From Propionibacteriales bacterium (lineage in GTDB: Bacteria > Actinomycetota > Actinomycetes > Propionibacteriales > Nocardioidaceae), in assembly GCA_026392465.1 (NCBI GenBank), contig JAPLCA010000009.1, forward strand, positions 1-45,550: 45,550 nucleotides of DNA, written 5' to 3'. This document shows positions 26,588-34,534 of this stretch, piece after piece (position 1 is the stretch's first letter; each line of letters opens with the position of its first letter). A model generated the notes under the pieces. The model worked only from the letters and a program-made list of their open reading frames with translations. It ran no database searches and was not told the origin of the DNA. A program made the translations under genes and the position numbers.

Positions 26588-27376
26588 ATGCGGGACGAGG
26601 CGTGGATGCGGTTCGTGCGAGCAGGAGTCCTGCCCGCCGGGGTGACCGCCGTCCTGCTCGCGCTGGCGCTCGGCGTCGAGAACGTCGGGGTGGCCGGGAC
26701 GATCGGGGTCCTGACCGGCCTGGTCGGGTGGGCCGTGGCGGCCTCGCAGCACGCCGAGTCGCTGGGTCGCCCGATGCCGGTGCTGGCCGTCGCCCTCGGC
26801 GCGGCGGCGGTCCCGGCCGTCTGCTTCGTGGCGAGCATCTGGGTGGGCGCGGCGGCCTCGGAGGCCGCGGCCGGCTGGATCATCAAGGGTGCCCAGGTGG
26901 GAAGCGGGTGTCTCTTCGTCGCAGCGGTCCTCGGCCTCCTCGCCCCGCGCACGCGCGAGGTGCGCGTGGGTCTGTGTCTCGCCGGGGCCGCCGTGCCGGT
27001 GCTGGTCGCGGTCCCGATGGGGATCGTCGCGCTGCGCACCGACGAGCGGGTCGAGGCGGCCGTGGACGGCTTCCCCGTCCGTGGGCCGAGCCGACCGGTG
27101 GACGGAGCTGAAGCGCTCGACCTCTCCGAGAACGAGATGGTGGAGGTGATCCGGGCCTGGCCTGCCGCCGACCTGACCTGCGCCGAGCTCACCCGACGGT
27201 TCGAGCAGTGGACGGAACGCGACGTGGCGTCCGCTCCGTCCGATGCCACCTGCAGGCTCGAGCACTCGACCGCGTGGCTCGGTCGTCGCGCCGCCCTGCG
27301 CCCCGACGGGACCCTCGTCGTCGCCGTCTGGTCGCCGACGACGTCGTGGGTCGCGCAGACAGCCACGGACCCGTAG
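26588..27376 (+). CDS. Hypothetical integral membrane protein
   Basis: I do not recognise a named family in this 262-residue protein. It begins with four hydrophobic segments (about residues 12-30, 37-52, 65-90 and 100-118) and probably a fifth (130-150). A soluble C-terminal domain of about 110 residues follows, with two cysteines (LTCAEL and ATCRLE) that could form a disulfide if the domain faces outside. A rather clean ATG start lies at 26588, and the GC and codon pattern match the host. Confidence 0.7.
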   Translation: MRDEAWMRFVRAGVLPAGVTAVLLALALGVENVGVAGTIGVLTGLVGWAVAASQHAESLGRPMPVLAVALGAAAVPAVCFVASIWVGAAASEAAAGWIIKGAQVGSGCLFVAAVLGLLAPRTREVRVGLCLAGAAVPVLVAVPMGIVALRTDERVEAAVDGFPVRGPSRPVDGAEALDLSENEMVEVIRAWPAADLTCAELTRRFEQWTERDVASAPSDATCRLEHSTAWLGRRAALRPDGTLVVAVWSPTTSWVAQTATDP

Positions 27377-27388
27377 CTCCGTCGCGAC

Positions 27389-27568
27389 TCACGACGCGAG
27401 GCACTCGTCCGCGATCTTCTTCGTGATGTCGTTCAGCGTCTTCTGGTCGTTCGCGTCGCGCGGTGCGATCGGCTCGCCGTCCAGGATGGCGTTGCGGGTC
27501 TTCGGCGAGAAGTCGGCGGTCAGATAGATCTTCGCGACGCAGGCCGCCTGCTCGTCCTGCAGGGGCAT
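27389..27568 (-). pseudogene. 3' remnant of a truncated small gene
   Basis: The - strand encodes about 59 residues that read like real protein rather than a shadow: mixed composition with [22 protein letters not shown] and a helical tail ending IADECLAS. Upstream of about 27570 this quality stops abruptly and the + strand becomes an Rhs-type linker. I interpret it as the C-terminal end of a small host protein cut off when the toxin module arrived. The function is unknown. An intact short gene starting at ATG 27568 is possible but lacks a clear ribosome binding site. Confidence 0.45.
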
Positions 27569-27697
27569 GCCGCGAGGCTGAAGAGCGCGCCGAGCGGCGG
27601 TGGGGCCGCGCGCAAGGCGAGTGCGAAGACGGAGGCTCCGCGGCGCGGGGGTGGGGGCAGCAGCAAGAGCTCGGGCCCGCGTGAGCATGCGTGTTCG

Positions 27698-28435
27698 TTG
27701 AACTCGTTCGCTGGTCGCACGTTGGTGTTGATGGGGGACAAGTCCAAGAAGCCGATCGAGAAGGTCAAGGTCGGCGACAAGGTCTGGGCCAGTGACCCGA
27801 AGACGGGGGTGAAGGGTCCGCGGACGGTCACGCATGTGTGGAAGCACCGCGATGCGCTGGTGGATCTGAAGGTCGACGGCGAGACGATCACCACGACCGA
27901 GGACCACCCGTTCTGGTCCGAGACCGAGGGACGGTTCAAGGACGCCGAAGATCTTCGAGGCGGTGAGCTGCTCCTGCGCTGGGACGGGAGCCTCAGCAGG
28001 TCGAGCCCGTTGGATGACTCCACGTGGCGAGGCGGGACGGCCTACAACCTCACGGTCGACGGCCTCCATACGTACCACGTGGGGTCCACCGCGGTACTCG
28101 TACACAACTGCGGAAGTGTCGACCTTTCCTCCTCGAAGCGTCGTGTCCACATCCTGGAAGGGGACACCACTGGTGGTGGCCATCTCTGGCCCGGCGCCAA
28201 AGACAAGACGCCTTTCCCTGAGTCGTGGTCTGGTGACAAGATCATGCACGAGGTGTCAGACATAGCCACGGATCCATCCCTGGAGTGGAGCCAGATCACT
28301 GGCCGGACCGGTGCTGAATTCACCAAGAAGGGAAGGCCTGTGCGGTTCGCAGTCGAGGGCCGACGCGACGGTATCGATGTACGAGTCATTCTTGAGCCAG
28401 GTGGCGAAGGAATTATCACTGCTCACCCGTTCTGA
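27698..28435 (+). CDS. Orphan Rhs-type toxin tip: HINT domain plus EndoU ribonuclease
   Basis: The first half is a pretoxin HINT (intein-like) domain: [11 protein letters not shown], then [13 protein letters not shown], a TEDHPFW block, and the C-terminal [13 protein letters not shown]. After the HINT Asn-Cys comes a bacterial EndoU-type toxin domain with [17 protein letters not shown] and a closing GIITAHPF. In intact systems HINT releases the toxin from a long Rhs or secreted filament protein. Here the frame remains open upstream through a Gly/Ser/Lys/Pro linker (about 27570-27697, including a Cys two codons before the TTG), but no Rhs core is present. The first possible start is a weak TTG. 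It is probably a displaced toxin cassette. GC is visibly lower than in the neighbours. Confidence 0.85.
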   Translation: MNSFAGRTLVLMGDKSKKPIEKVKVGDKVWASDPKTGVKGPRTVTHVWKHRDALVDLKVDGETITTTEDHPFWSETEGRFKDAEDLRGGELLLRWDGSLSRSSPLDDSTWRGGTAYNLTVDGLHTYHVGSTAVLVHNCGSVDLSSSKRRVHILEGDTTGGGHLWPGAKDKTPFPESWSGDKIMHEVSDIATDPSLEWSQITGRTGAEFTKKGRPVRFAVEGRRDGIDVRVILEPGGEGIITAHPF

Positions 28436-28442
28436 GGTCGAC

Positions 28443-28694
28443 ATGAACGAACTCGAGTATCAAATTGCAGATGTGCTGGAAGGTCTTGCCCCTCAAATGT
28501 CGCCGAGGGACGTGACGAACGTCAGAGATTTGCTCAGCGCCGGTGAGGCGGGCGTCGCACTGGAAGTGCTGTGCACGCAGCTGTATGAATTCGACGTCCC
28601 GGTGACACCGAACGACCTTCGACGCATCCGACAGTTGACGGAGGTAATGGTTTTGCCGGCGCATTTGTGGCGTGATCTTGATGTGGTTGATTGA
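28443..28694 (+). CDS. MafI-like immunity protein
   Basis: This small acidic 83-residue protein directly follows the toxin. GAGG at 28434-28437 overlaps the toxin stop and serves the ATG at 28443. The helical sequence with VTNVRDLLSAGEAGVALEVLCTQLYE resembles the MafI family of immunity proteins that accompany EndoU toxins. It would bind and neutralise the EndoU domain in the cytoplasm. The base composition (many A/T-ending codons) is unlike that of the host genes and similar to the toxin tip. The family assignment is from motif memory only. Confidence 0.75.
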   Translation: MNELEYQIADVLEGLAPQMSPRDVTNVRDLLSAGEAGVALEVLCTQLYEFDVPVTPNDLRRIRQLTEVMVLPAHLWRDLDVVD

Positions 28695-28774
28695 CCCCTG
28701 GCGACTGTCGCATTGGTGGGATGCAACTTGATCTGACCTGGAGTCGGGTCGTGATGGCGGGGCAGAGTTGCTTG

Positions 28775-28870
28775 CCGGACACGTATCGGGTGGCTGCGCC
28801 GCCGACGGATCTGTCGGTGACGACGGATCCGTTGACGGCGAACACGTACACGTACGTGAACGGCAATCCC
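28775..28870 (+). pseudogene. Scar of an Rhs repeat core (TTDPLTANTYTYVNGNP)
   Basis: The + strand encodes TDLSVTTDPLTANTYTYVNGNP. DPL...YTYVNGNP is the highly conserved end of the Rhs-repeat-associated core, which lies just before the variable toxin tip. Nothing of the rest of the core is present upstream, and the sequence runs into an unrelated hairpin downstream. Short core fragments next to orphan toxin/immunity modules are typical of Rhs loci that exchange tips by recombination, so this is probably a leftover of a second displaced tip. Confidence 0.7.
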
Positions 28871-29005
28871 CAGCAAAGAGCGCTGGGAGTCTCTCACGTC
28901 TGCGGAGATGGCGGGAACCGTCGCCGCTCGTTCCTCGCGGCTCCTCCCAAATCCCGACGCCTTCGTTGAACGACCGAGGACCCCCAGCAAAGAGCGCTGG
29001 GAGTC
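28868..29005. repeat. 24-base direct repeat pair with partial tRNA duplication
   Basis: An identical 24-base sequence (containing AGCAAAGAGCGCTGGGAGTC) occurs at 28868-28891 and again at 28982-29005. Shortly downstream of each copy comes GCGGAGATGGCGGGA (28902-28916 and 29018-29032). In the second copy this is the 3' end of tRNA-Ser and its flank; in the first it is not followed by a tRNA. The arrangement looks like a duplicated 3'-flank of the tRNA gene, such as remains after an integration event. Confidence 0.7.
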
Positions 29006-29016
29006 CTCGGTCGTTC
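28968..29016 (-). terminator. Hairpin directly 3' of tRNA-Ser
   Basis: A long perfect stem (GAACGACCGAGGAC against GTCCTCGGTCGTTC) encloses a second stem CCCAGC/GCTGGG with a small loop. It starts two bases from the tRNA 3' end on the - strand. The position and stability fit a transcript end. No clear T-run follows, which is common in GC-rich actinomycetes. Confidence 0.65.
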
Positions 29017-29018
29017 GG

Positions 29019-29105
29019 CGGAGATGGCGGGATTTGAACCCGCGAGAGGTTTAACCCTCAACCCGCTTAGCAGGCGGGCGCACTAGGCCACTATGCGACA
29101 TCTCC
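29019..29105 (-). tRNA. tRNA-Ser (anticodon GCT)
   Basis: The - strand folds as a class II tRNA. The seven-base acceptor stem GGAGATG/CATCTCC is perfect, and the anticodon arm CCCGC-CTGCTAA-GCGGG gives GCT (complement of 29069-29071). A long variable arm and a TpsiC arm with GGTTCAAATCC follow. The discriminator base is G, and the CCA end is not encoded (CCG follows). A partial copy of its 3' end lies about 116 bases away. Confidence 0.96.
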
Positions 29106-29175
29106 ACGTCGCCGCCGGGCGGCAACCGGTACAGGATAGCGAGGCCCGACCCTGCGGGACGAATCGGGCCGACCC

Positions 29176-29598
29176 TCACGCCTCCACCGGCACGCGACGG
29201 CGCAGTAGCAGGGTCGCGGCGACCGCGCCCAGCAGCGCTCCCGACGTGTTCGCGACGACGTCCGACACCGTCGCGAACCGCTCCGGACGCAGCAGCGCCT
29301 GGCCCACCTCGATGCCCGACGACAGCACGAAGCCCGCCGCCGTCACCTGCCACCACGACAGACGCGTCAACGCGACGGCCAGCCAGCCGAGCGGCACGAA
29401 CAGCACGACGTTCGCCGCCGTCTGCACCACGTCATAGCCCGCCGGGCGCGGCATCCCGAACGACGACTCCAGCCACCGCACCGGCCACGAGTTCAGCACG
29501 TCCACGCCCTGGTCGACCGGGGTCGGCCAGAACGCGATCGCCGCCAACGCCGCCAGATACACGAGCGCCAGCACGACGTGGGTGGGGGAGCGGCGCAT
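29176..29598 (-). CDS. VanZ-like membrane protein
   Basis: The 140-residue protein has four hydrophobic segments. It shows the VanZ-type pattern: a conserved NVVLFVPLGWL stretch, then SSGIEVGQALLRPERFATVSDVVANTSGALLGA. VanZ-family proteins are small integral membrane proteins, some linked to low-level teicoplanin resistance, whose biochemical role is unclear. The start is ATG 29598. The gene is monocistronic and lies between the tRNA and a divergent metallo-hydrolase. Confidence 0.88.
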   Translation of the reverse strand: MRRSPTHVVLALVYLAALAAIAFWPTPVDQGVDVLNSWPVRWLESSFGMPRPAGYDVVQTAANVVLFVPLGWLAVALTRLSWWQVTAAGFVLSSGIEVGQALLRPERFATVSDVVANTSGALLGAVAATLLLRRRVPVEA

Positions 29599-29669
29599 CC
29601 CCCGAGCCTAGGGCGCGCCTCCACACGCCCACCGCCGTTCGTGACCCAACACACCGCACCTCTGCCACC

Positions 29670-30476
29670 ATGAGCGACATGCGCGTCGAGCACCTCAGGG
29701 CAGCCGTCATGAACCCCGTCAACCTCCGCGGGCTCCCGGCGCACGTCTTCCTGCTGCACACCGCCGACGGACTCGTCCTCGTCGACACCGGCTTCGGCAC
29801 CGCCGACGTCGCCGACCCGGCCCGTCGGTTCGGACCCGTCCGCCACCTGCTGCGGCCCGACGGCGACCCCGACCACACCGTCCTGCACCAGCTGCGGGCC
29901 CGCGGGTACGATGCGTCCGACGTCGCCCACGTCGTGCTCACCCACCTCGACCTCGACCACGCGGGCGGACTGTCCGACTTCCCCGACGCCGCCGTGCACA
30001 CCACCGCCGACGAGCACGCCGCCGCCGTCACCGACCCCGACCTCCTCGACCGCGCCCGCTACCGGCCGGTCCAGCTCGAGCACGGGCCCCGCTTCGTGCT
30101 GCACGAGGGCCGCGGCGACGAGTGGCGCTACGGACTCACCGGGCATGAGGTGCTGCCCGGTGTGGTCCTCGTGCCCATGCCCGGCCACTCGCGCGGCCAC
30201 GCGGCCGTCGCCGTCGAGACTCCCGACGGGGTCGTCCTGCACGCCGGCGACGCCGTCTTCGACGCCAGCCACGTCAGCGACCACAGCCCTCAGGGCCAGC
30301 GCCTCGCGCCCGTGCGTGTCCTCCGCGTCTACGAGCTGACCGTCGGCCGCGACCGCGCCCGCATCCGCGCCAACCACCGCGAGCTGCGACGTCTGGCCTC
30401 CCTGCCCGACGTGCTCGTCGTGCCCGCGCACGACCGACGCATCACCGACGAGCTCGTCGACGGCCCGGCCACGTGA
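29670..30476 (+). CDS. MBL-fold metallo-hydrolase
   Basis: The 268-residue metallo-beta-lactamase superfamily protein has the zinc motif THLDLDHAGG (near residue 90), a downstream metal His in PMPGHSRGH, the bridging Asp in LHAGDAVF, and the final His in VVPAHD. The overall pattern resembles AHL-lactonase-like and other hydrolases of unknown substrate. ATG 29670 is used, and ATG 29679 is a possible alternative. The stop overlaps the GTG start of a Dabb protein (GTGA), so the two are probably co-translated. Confidence 0.87.
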   Translation: MSDMRVEHLRAAVMNPVNLRGLPAHVFLLHTADGLVLVDTGFGTADVADPARRFGPVRHLLRPDGDPDHTVLHQLRARGYDASDVAHVVLTHLDLDHAGGLSDFPDAAVHTTADEHAAAVTDPDLLDRARYRPVQLEHGPRFVLHEGRGDEWRYGLTGHEVLPGVVLVPMPGHSRGHAAVAVETPDGVVLHAGDAVFDASHVSDHSPQGQRLAPVRVLRVYELTVGRDRARIRANHRELRRLASLPDVLVVPAHDRRITDELVDGPAT

Positions 30477-30793
30477 GTGGTGCGTACCGGCACGTCGTCC
30501 TCTTCCGGCTGCACGACGACACCGACGACGCCACCCGCGACGCGGCCGTCGCGGCGCTCGCGGGCCTGCACGACCTGCCGGGCGTCCTGGAGTGGACCGT
30601 GCGGATCTCCGACGACACCCGCAAGGGGGTCGTCATCGTCGAGAACGCCCTCTTCGAGAGCGAGGCCGCCTTCCGGACGTTCCAGCGCCACCCCCGCCAC
30701 GCGGAGGCCGGTGCGCGGCTGCGCGAGACCGCCGACTGGTGGGTGGGCGACTACCCCGAACCCCAGGGGCGCGACGCCGACGAGATCACGTGA
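30473..30793 (+). CDS. Dabb (stress-responsive alpha/beta barrel) protein
   Basis: The 106-residue protein fits the dimeric alpha/beta-barrel (Dabb) fold: YRHVVLFRL at the N-terminus, a middle helix, then GVVIVENALFES followed by an AFRTFQRHPRHAEAG segment. Family members are small dimers, either cofactor-independent enzymes or proteins of unknown stress role. The start is GTG 30473, coupled by four-base overlap to the upstream metallo-hydrolase. Confidence 0.82.
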   Translation: MSGAYRHVVLFRLHDDTDDATRDAAVAALAGLHDLPGVLEWTVRISDDTRKGVVIVENALFESEAAFRTFQRHPRHAEAGARLRETADWWVGDYPEPQGRDADEIT

Positions 30794-30847
30794 ACCGGTC
30801 CGCGCGAGTAGGCCACGGTGGGCCGTCCGGCCCCTAGACTCGGCCAC

Positions 30848-31735
30848 GTGCCGAAGCCCCTGTCCCTGATCGCGCTCGTCGCGTTCGTCCTCGTCGACGT
30901 CGTGCTCGTGGTCCTGGTCTTCCAGCACGTCCACCGCGCACCGCCCGGCAGCGGTCTCGGCCCCGCCGCCGCCACCGAGTCGCCCACCCCGGAGCGGCAG
31001 ACGAACCAGCAGGCGTTCGACTTCAAGCCCGCCCAGGCCGCCACCATGGACCTCGCGAACGACGGGACGTGGGTGTTCGCCACCCGCGGCGCCTGCGAGG
31101 GACGCATGAGCGCGACCCTGTGGACCTCGACGAAGAACGGTGCGTCGCCCACCGAGCGCGACCCCCAGCTCAAGGTCATCACCGCCGTCCAGGCACGCTC
31201 GGGCGGCGAGCTGACCGTCGTCGGCGCCGGCGACGACTGCCAGGCGCGTCAGCGCTCCTCCACCGACGGCGGCGCCACCTGGGTCGACGACCCGATGATC
31301 ACCCGCTGGTACACGTCGCCGTCCGACCCGACCGTCGCGGTGTCCCCGTCGAGGGGCGAGTCGAAGCCCGGCTGCACCTTCTCGTCGCTGTCGCAGATCG
31401 ACGACGACTTCGCGCGCGTCACCTGCATCGACGGCGACGTCGTCGGCAGCGGCGACGGAGGCGGCAAGTGGCTGCTGCTCGGCCGCCTCGACAACAGCCG
31501 CACCGCCGTGTTCACGACGTTCAACGCCGGCTACGCGCTCGCCCGCTACGAGGGCTGCGCCGCCCAGCTGTTCAGCACGAAGGACTCCGGTCGCACCTGG
31601 GCGCCGGGCGGCTGCATCGTCGGCGACCCTGCCCGAGGCATCGCCGCCAACGACACCCTCGTCGCGGCCGTGGTCGGCGAGGACCCGCAGAGCTACGTCA
31701 GCGAGGACCAGGGCCAGAAGTTCACCCAGCCCTGA
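30848..31735 (+). CDS. Membrane-anchored BNR/sialidase-like repeat protein
   Basis: In this 295-residue protein one hydrophobic N-terminal segment (SLIALVAFVLVDVVLVVLVF) serves as an uncleaved signal or anchor, followed by a Pro/Thr-rich stalk. The extracellular part contains Asp-box-like repeats (SSTDGGATWVD, FSTKDSGRTWA, VSEDQGQKFTQ) typical of BNR or Vps10-type beta-propellers. No sialidase catalytic residues can be identified, so a binding or structural role is as likely as an enzymatic one. Start GTG 30848. Confidence 0.78.
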   Translation: MPKPLSLIALVAFVLVDVVLVVLVFQHVHRAPPGSGLGPAAATESPTPERQTNQQAFDFKPAQAATMDLANDGTWVFATRGACEGRMSATLWTSTKNGASPTERDPQLKVITAVQARSGGELTVVGAGDDCQARQRSSTDGGATWVDDPMITRWYTSPSDPTVAVSPSRGESKPGCTFSSLSQIDDDFARVTCIDGDVVGSGDGGGKWLLLGRLDNSRTAVFTTFNAGYALARYEGCAAQLFSTKDSGRTWAPGGCIVGDPARGIAANDTLVAAVVGEDPQSYVSEDQGQKFTQP

Positions 31736-31851
31736 CCGGCCGTCCCACGGAGGGTCGAGCCGTCTGGGAGGTAGGGGACCGGTAGGTCCGTCCGATCGCC
31801 ATGGTTCAGGTCATCGTTCCGGCTGTCGAGCCCCCGCGCGGGGTGTAGTAC

Positions 31852-32739
31852 GTGATCGTGACGAAGAGACGGCGCACCACACTGCCGAGCCTGGCTTCTG
31901 GCCTCGTGGAGGTGCTGCGCGCGCATCCCGTTGTCTGGCTGGTCGTCGGGGGCTTGGTCCTGGCGGTGAACGTGGTCCCTGACTACGCCGACCTCCTCGA
32001 CGACCACCGGCCGGAGGAGGGTGATCTCGTCCTGTCGATGCAGGCGGGAGAGCCGCCGTTCACGCAGGTGGTCGTCGCGGCCGACGCCGACTGGGATGCG
32101 TTCCCCGCGGACGAACAGACCCCTGACGCGTGTGGTCCCCGCGTCAGGGACTGGTTCGAGGACAACGCACTTCGCTTTCGGCACACTCGCTACCTGGTCC
32201 AGTTCTCCAGCACCGCAGAAGGGGGGACGGCGAAGCAGGGCCTTCGGCACCTTCGCCTGGAGGGGGAGGGTGAGAGCGCCGACGGCACCGAGGTGAGCGT
32301 CACCGTTCAGTGCAGCTCGGCGGGTCAGACGGCGTACGTACCGCTCTACGGAACGACTGACGCGGTCGGTGAACCTCTGGACACGGAGAGCTGTCCGGAG
32401 GGCCCTACGACGTGCACAGGGGATCGCCGACCCCTCTCGCTCAACCTCGACGCGGGCGAGGTGCTCGACGGCGACCTGCAGCTGGCCGGCCGGGCGGGGT
32501 TCCGCGGCACGCTGGCGGTCGACCTCGCGGACGGTCGGCTCGCGGCCCAGACGCAGCAGGTGGAGATTCCCCCCGGCGCGACGACGACGTTGCAGGTCGC
32601 CCCCGGGGTCGGCGGAGGGCCCGCGGTGATGGAGTGTGCCTACATCGATGCCCGAGATCTCGAGACTCAAGGCACCCCGGACTGGTTTGGCTGCACGGCC
32701 AGCGACATCCCGCGTCTCGCGAGGAGTGCTCGACGGTAG
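31852..32739 (+). CDS. Hypothetical single-pass membrane protein
   Basis: The function is not recognised. The 295-residue protein has a basic cytoplasmic N-terminus (VTKRRRTT), one membrane segment (PVVWLVVGGLVLAVNVV, about residues 26-44), and a predicted extracytoplasmic beta-rich region with three pairs of cysteines. Start GTG 31852, with GTG 31858 equally possible; there is no obvious ribosome binding site. The 116 bases upstream contain nothing I can identify. Confidence 0.65.
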   Translation: MIVTKRRRTTLPSLASGLVEVLRAHPVVWLVVGGLVLAVNVVPDYADLLDDHRPEEGDLVLSMQAGEPPFTQVVVAADADWDAFPADEQTPDACGPRVRDWFEDNALRFRHTRYLVQFSSTAEGGTAKQGLRHLRLEGEGESADGTEVSVTVQCSSAGQTAYVPLYGTTDAVGEPLDTESCPEGPTTCTGDRRPLSLNLDAGEVLDGDLQLAGRAGFRGTLAVDLADGRLAAQTQQVEIPPGATTTLQVAPGVGGGPAVMECAYIDARDLETQGTPDWFGCTASDIPRLARSARR

Positions 32740-32779
32740 CGGTCGGCCAGCGACCATGTCGCGAGACCAGGGATGACGC

Positions 32780-34534
32780 TCAGAGCGTCTGAGCGCGGGA
32801 GGTGCGGCGGGTGGTGAGGACGGCCGTCGCGCCGACGGAGAGCACCGACACGAGCACCAGCGCGCCGGCTGGGCCGAGCACCGTCCAGGGGGCGCGCTCG
32901 ACGTAGGCCGAGCCCTCGGCGAGCACGAGCCCCCACTCCGGTCGGGGCGGACGCGCGCCGAGACCGAGGAACCCGAGGGACGCCAGGGCCAGCACGACGC
33001 CCGGAAGCCGCAGGGCGGCGTGACGCGTGACCGCAGGCACCACGGCCGGCAGCGTGTGCCGCACGAGGCGTCGTAGCGGTCCGACCCCGAGCACCGGCAG
33101 GACGGCCACGTGCGGCTGCGACCCCGCCTCGCGGAGCAGAGCCGATGTGTGCGCGGCCAGCGGCGCCCAGCTGACGGCCGTGACGGCGACCGCGGCACCC
33201 AGCTGCGACGGTCCCGCCACCGCAGCCACCACGAGGCCCGCAAGCACCGGTGGTGCGGCGTTGGCGATCTCGATCGGTCCGGTCGCGGCGTGCGACAGGC
33301 ACCCGACGGCAAGCCCGATCAGCAGGCACAGGACCAGCACCACCAGACCCGTGCCGACGGTCGTCACCGCGCCGTGGCCGACCCGCGCGAGCACGTCGCG
33401 ACCGCTGGCGTCGGCGCCCAGCCACAGCCCCGGCGACGGCGGCGCGAGGCGAGGGTGTGCCGACGTCGACGGGTCGCCGAGGAGCCCGGCCACCACGACG
33501 ACGAGCAGGAGCGCTCCCGCGACGCCCGGCACCAGGAGGTCGCGACGGCGCAGCACCACGACCGGCTCCGGCAGCGACAGCGCGGACAGCCGCACCGCCC
33601 GGCCGAGCATCAGACGAGCGAGCAGCGACGCCAGCGCCCCCGCCACGGCCGCGACGACCACGAGCAGCAGCAGACCGGCCTGCAGGGCGGGCAGGTCCTG
33701 CGCCGCGGCCGCACCGAGCAGCGCGCGACCGATGCCCGGGATCGCGAAGACCTCCTCGACGGCGACCGCACCACCCGTCAGGCCCACGACCACGAGGCCG
33801 AGCTGCGGCAGCACCGACGGCACCGCGCGACGCAGCACCGCCAGCGCCACCTCACGGCGGGTGAAGCCGGCGCCCCGCCACGTGGTCACCCACGGCTCGG
33901 TGAACACGGCGGTCACCGCGGTGGCCGTGAGCCGACCGAGCAGGCCTCCGGCCGGCAGCCCGAGCGCCAGGGCCGGCAGCACGGCCTGGCTCGGGCCGTC
34001 CCACCCGAACGGCGGGAACCACCCCAGCCACACCGCGCCGACGAGCAGCAGCACGGTCGCGAGCACGAACTCCGGCAGGGCGGTGAGCAGCACCGAGCCC
34101 GACCCCGACCCGAACGACGGACGTCCGCGCAGCCCGGCCCGCATCGCGAGGGCGACGCTCACGGCAGCGACCGCGAACGCCACCACGAGCGAGAAGCCCA
34201 CGAGGGTCAGCGAGACGCTCAGGTTGTCGAGCAGGCCCGGCCCGACCGGGCGGCCGCTGATCCACGACGTCCCCAGGTCGCCGCGCAGCAGCCCCGAGAC
34301 CCACTGCCCGAGGAGGGCGAACGGGCCGGCGTCGAGGCCGAGGTCGGCACGGACCGCCGCGAGCGCCTCGGGAGTGGCCTCGCGGTCGGCGTACCGCGCG
34401 CGCAGCACCGTGAGGGCAGGGTCGCGCGAGGCGAGCCATGGCAGCGCGCCGACGAGGGCGAGCAGGCCCGACGCCGCCAGCAGTCGCGACGCCGCCGTGA
34501 CGACGGCGTCGCGACGGGGCCGCGGCTCAGGCAC
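32780..34534 (-). CDS. Fused double ABC permease (Opp/Dpp B-C type)
   Basis: The 584-residue protein joins two peptide/nickel-type permeases usually made as separate subunits. The first half resembles DppB/OppB (N-terminal GLLALVGALPWLA, then LRARYADREATPEALAAVRADLGLD and GDLGTSWISGRPVG, and an EEVFAIPGIGRALL loop near residue 265). The second half resembles DppC/OppC (GADASGRDVLARVGHGA near residue 378, and a later LGFLGLGARPPRPEWG loop). Two homologous membrane domains in one chain would form the whole pore. The GTG start overlaps the binding-protein gene by eight bases. It is the last gene of a five-gene operon. Confidence 0.9.
   Translation of the reverse strand: MPEPRPRRDAVVTAASRLLAASGLLALVGALPWLASRDPALTVLRARYADREATPEALAAVRADLGLDAGPFALLGQWVSGLLRGDLGTSWISGRPVGPGLLDNLSVSLTLVGFSLVVAFAVAAVSVALAMRAGLRGRPSFGSGSGSVLLTALPEFVLATVLLLVGAVWLGWFPPFGWDGPSQAVLPALALGLPAGGLLGRLTATAVTAVFTEPWVTTWRGAGFTRREVALAVLRRAVPSVLPQLGLVVVGLTGGAVAVEEVFAIPGIGRALLGAAAAQDLPALQAGLLLLVVVAAVAGALASLLARLMLGRAVRLSALSLPEPVVVLRRRDLLVPGVAGALLLVVVVAGLLGDPSTSAHPRLAPPSPGLWLGADASGRDVLARVGHGAVTTVGTGLVVLVLCLLIGLAVGCLSHAATGPIEIANAAPPVLAGLVVAAVAGPSQLGAAVAVTAVSWAPLAAHTSALLREAGSQPHVAVLPVLGVGPLRRLVRHTLPAVVPAVTRHAALRLPGVVLALASLGFLGLGARPPRPEWGLVLAEGSAYVERAPWTVLGPAGALVLVSVLSVGATAVLTTRRTSRAQTL

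Noticed and set aside
28868..28891. A programmed riboswitch or attenuator in front of the tRNA
   Set aside because: The sequence is simply the first copy of the tRNA-flank repeat and has no downstream gene to regulate in that orientation.
28902..28916. A second tRNA-Ser gene
   Set aside because: Only the 3' acceptor segment is present; there is no anticodon arm or 5' half.
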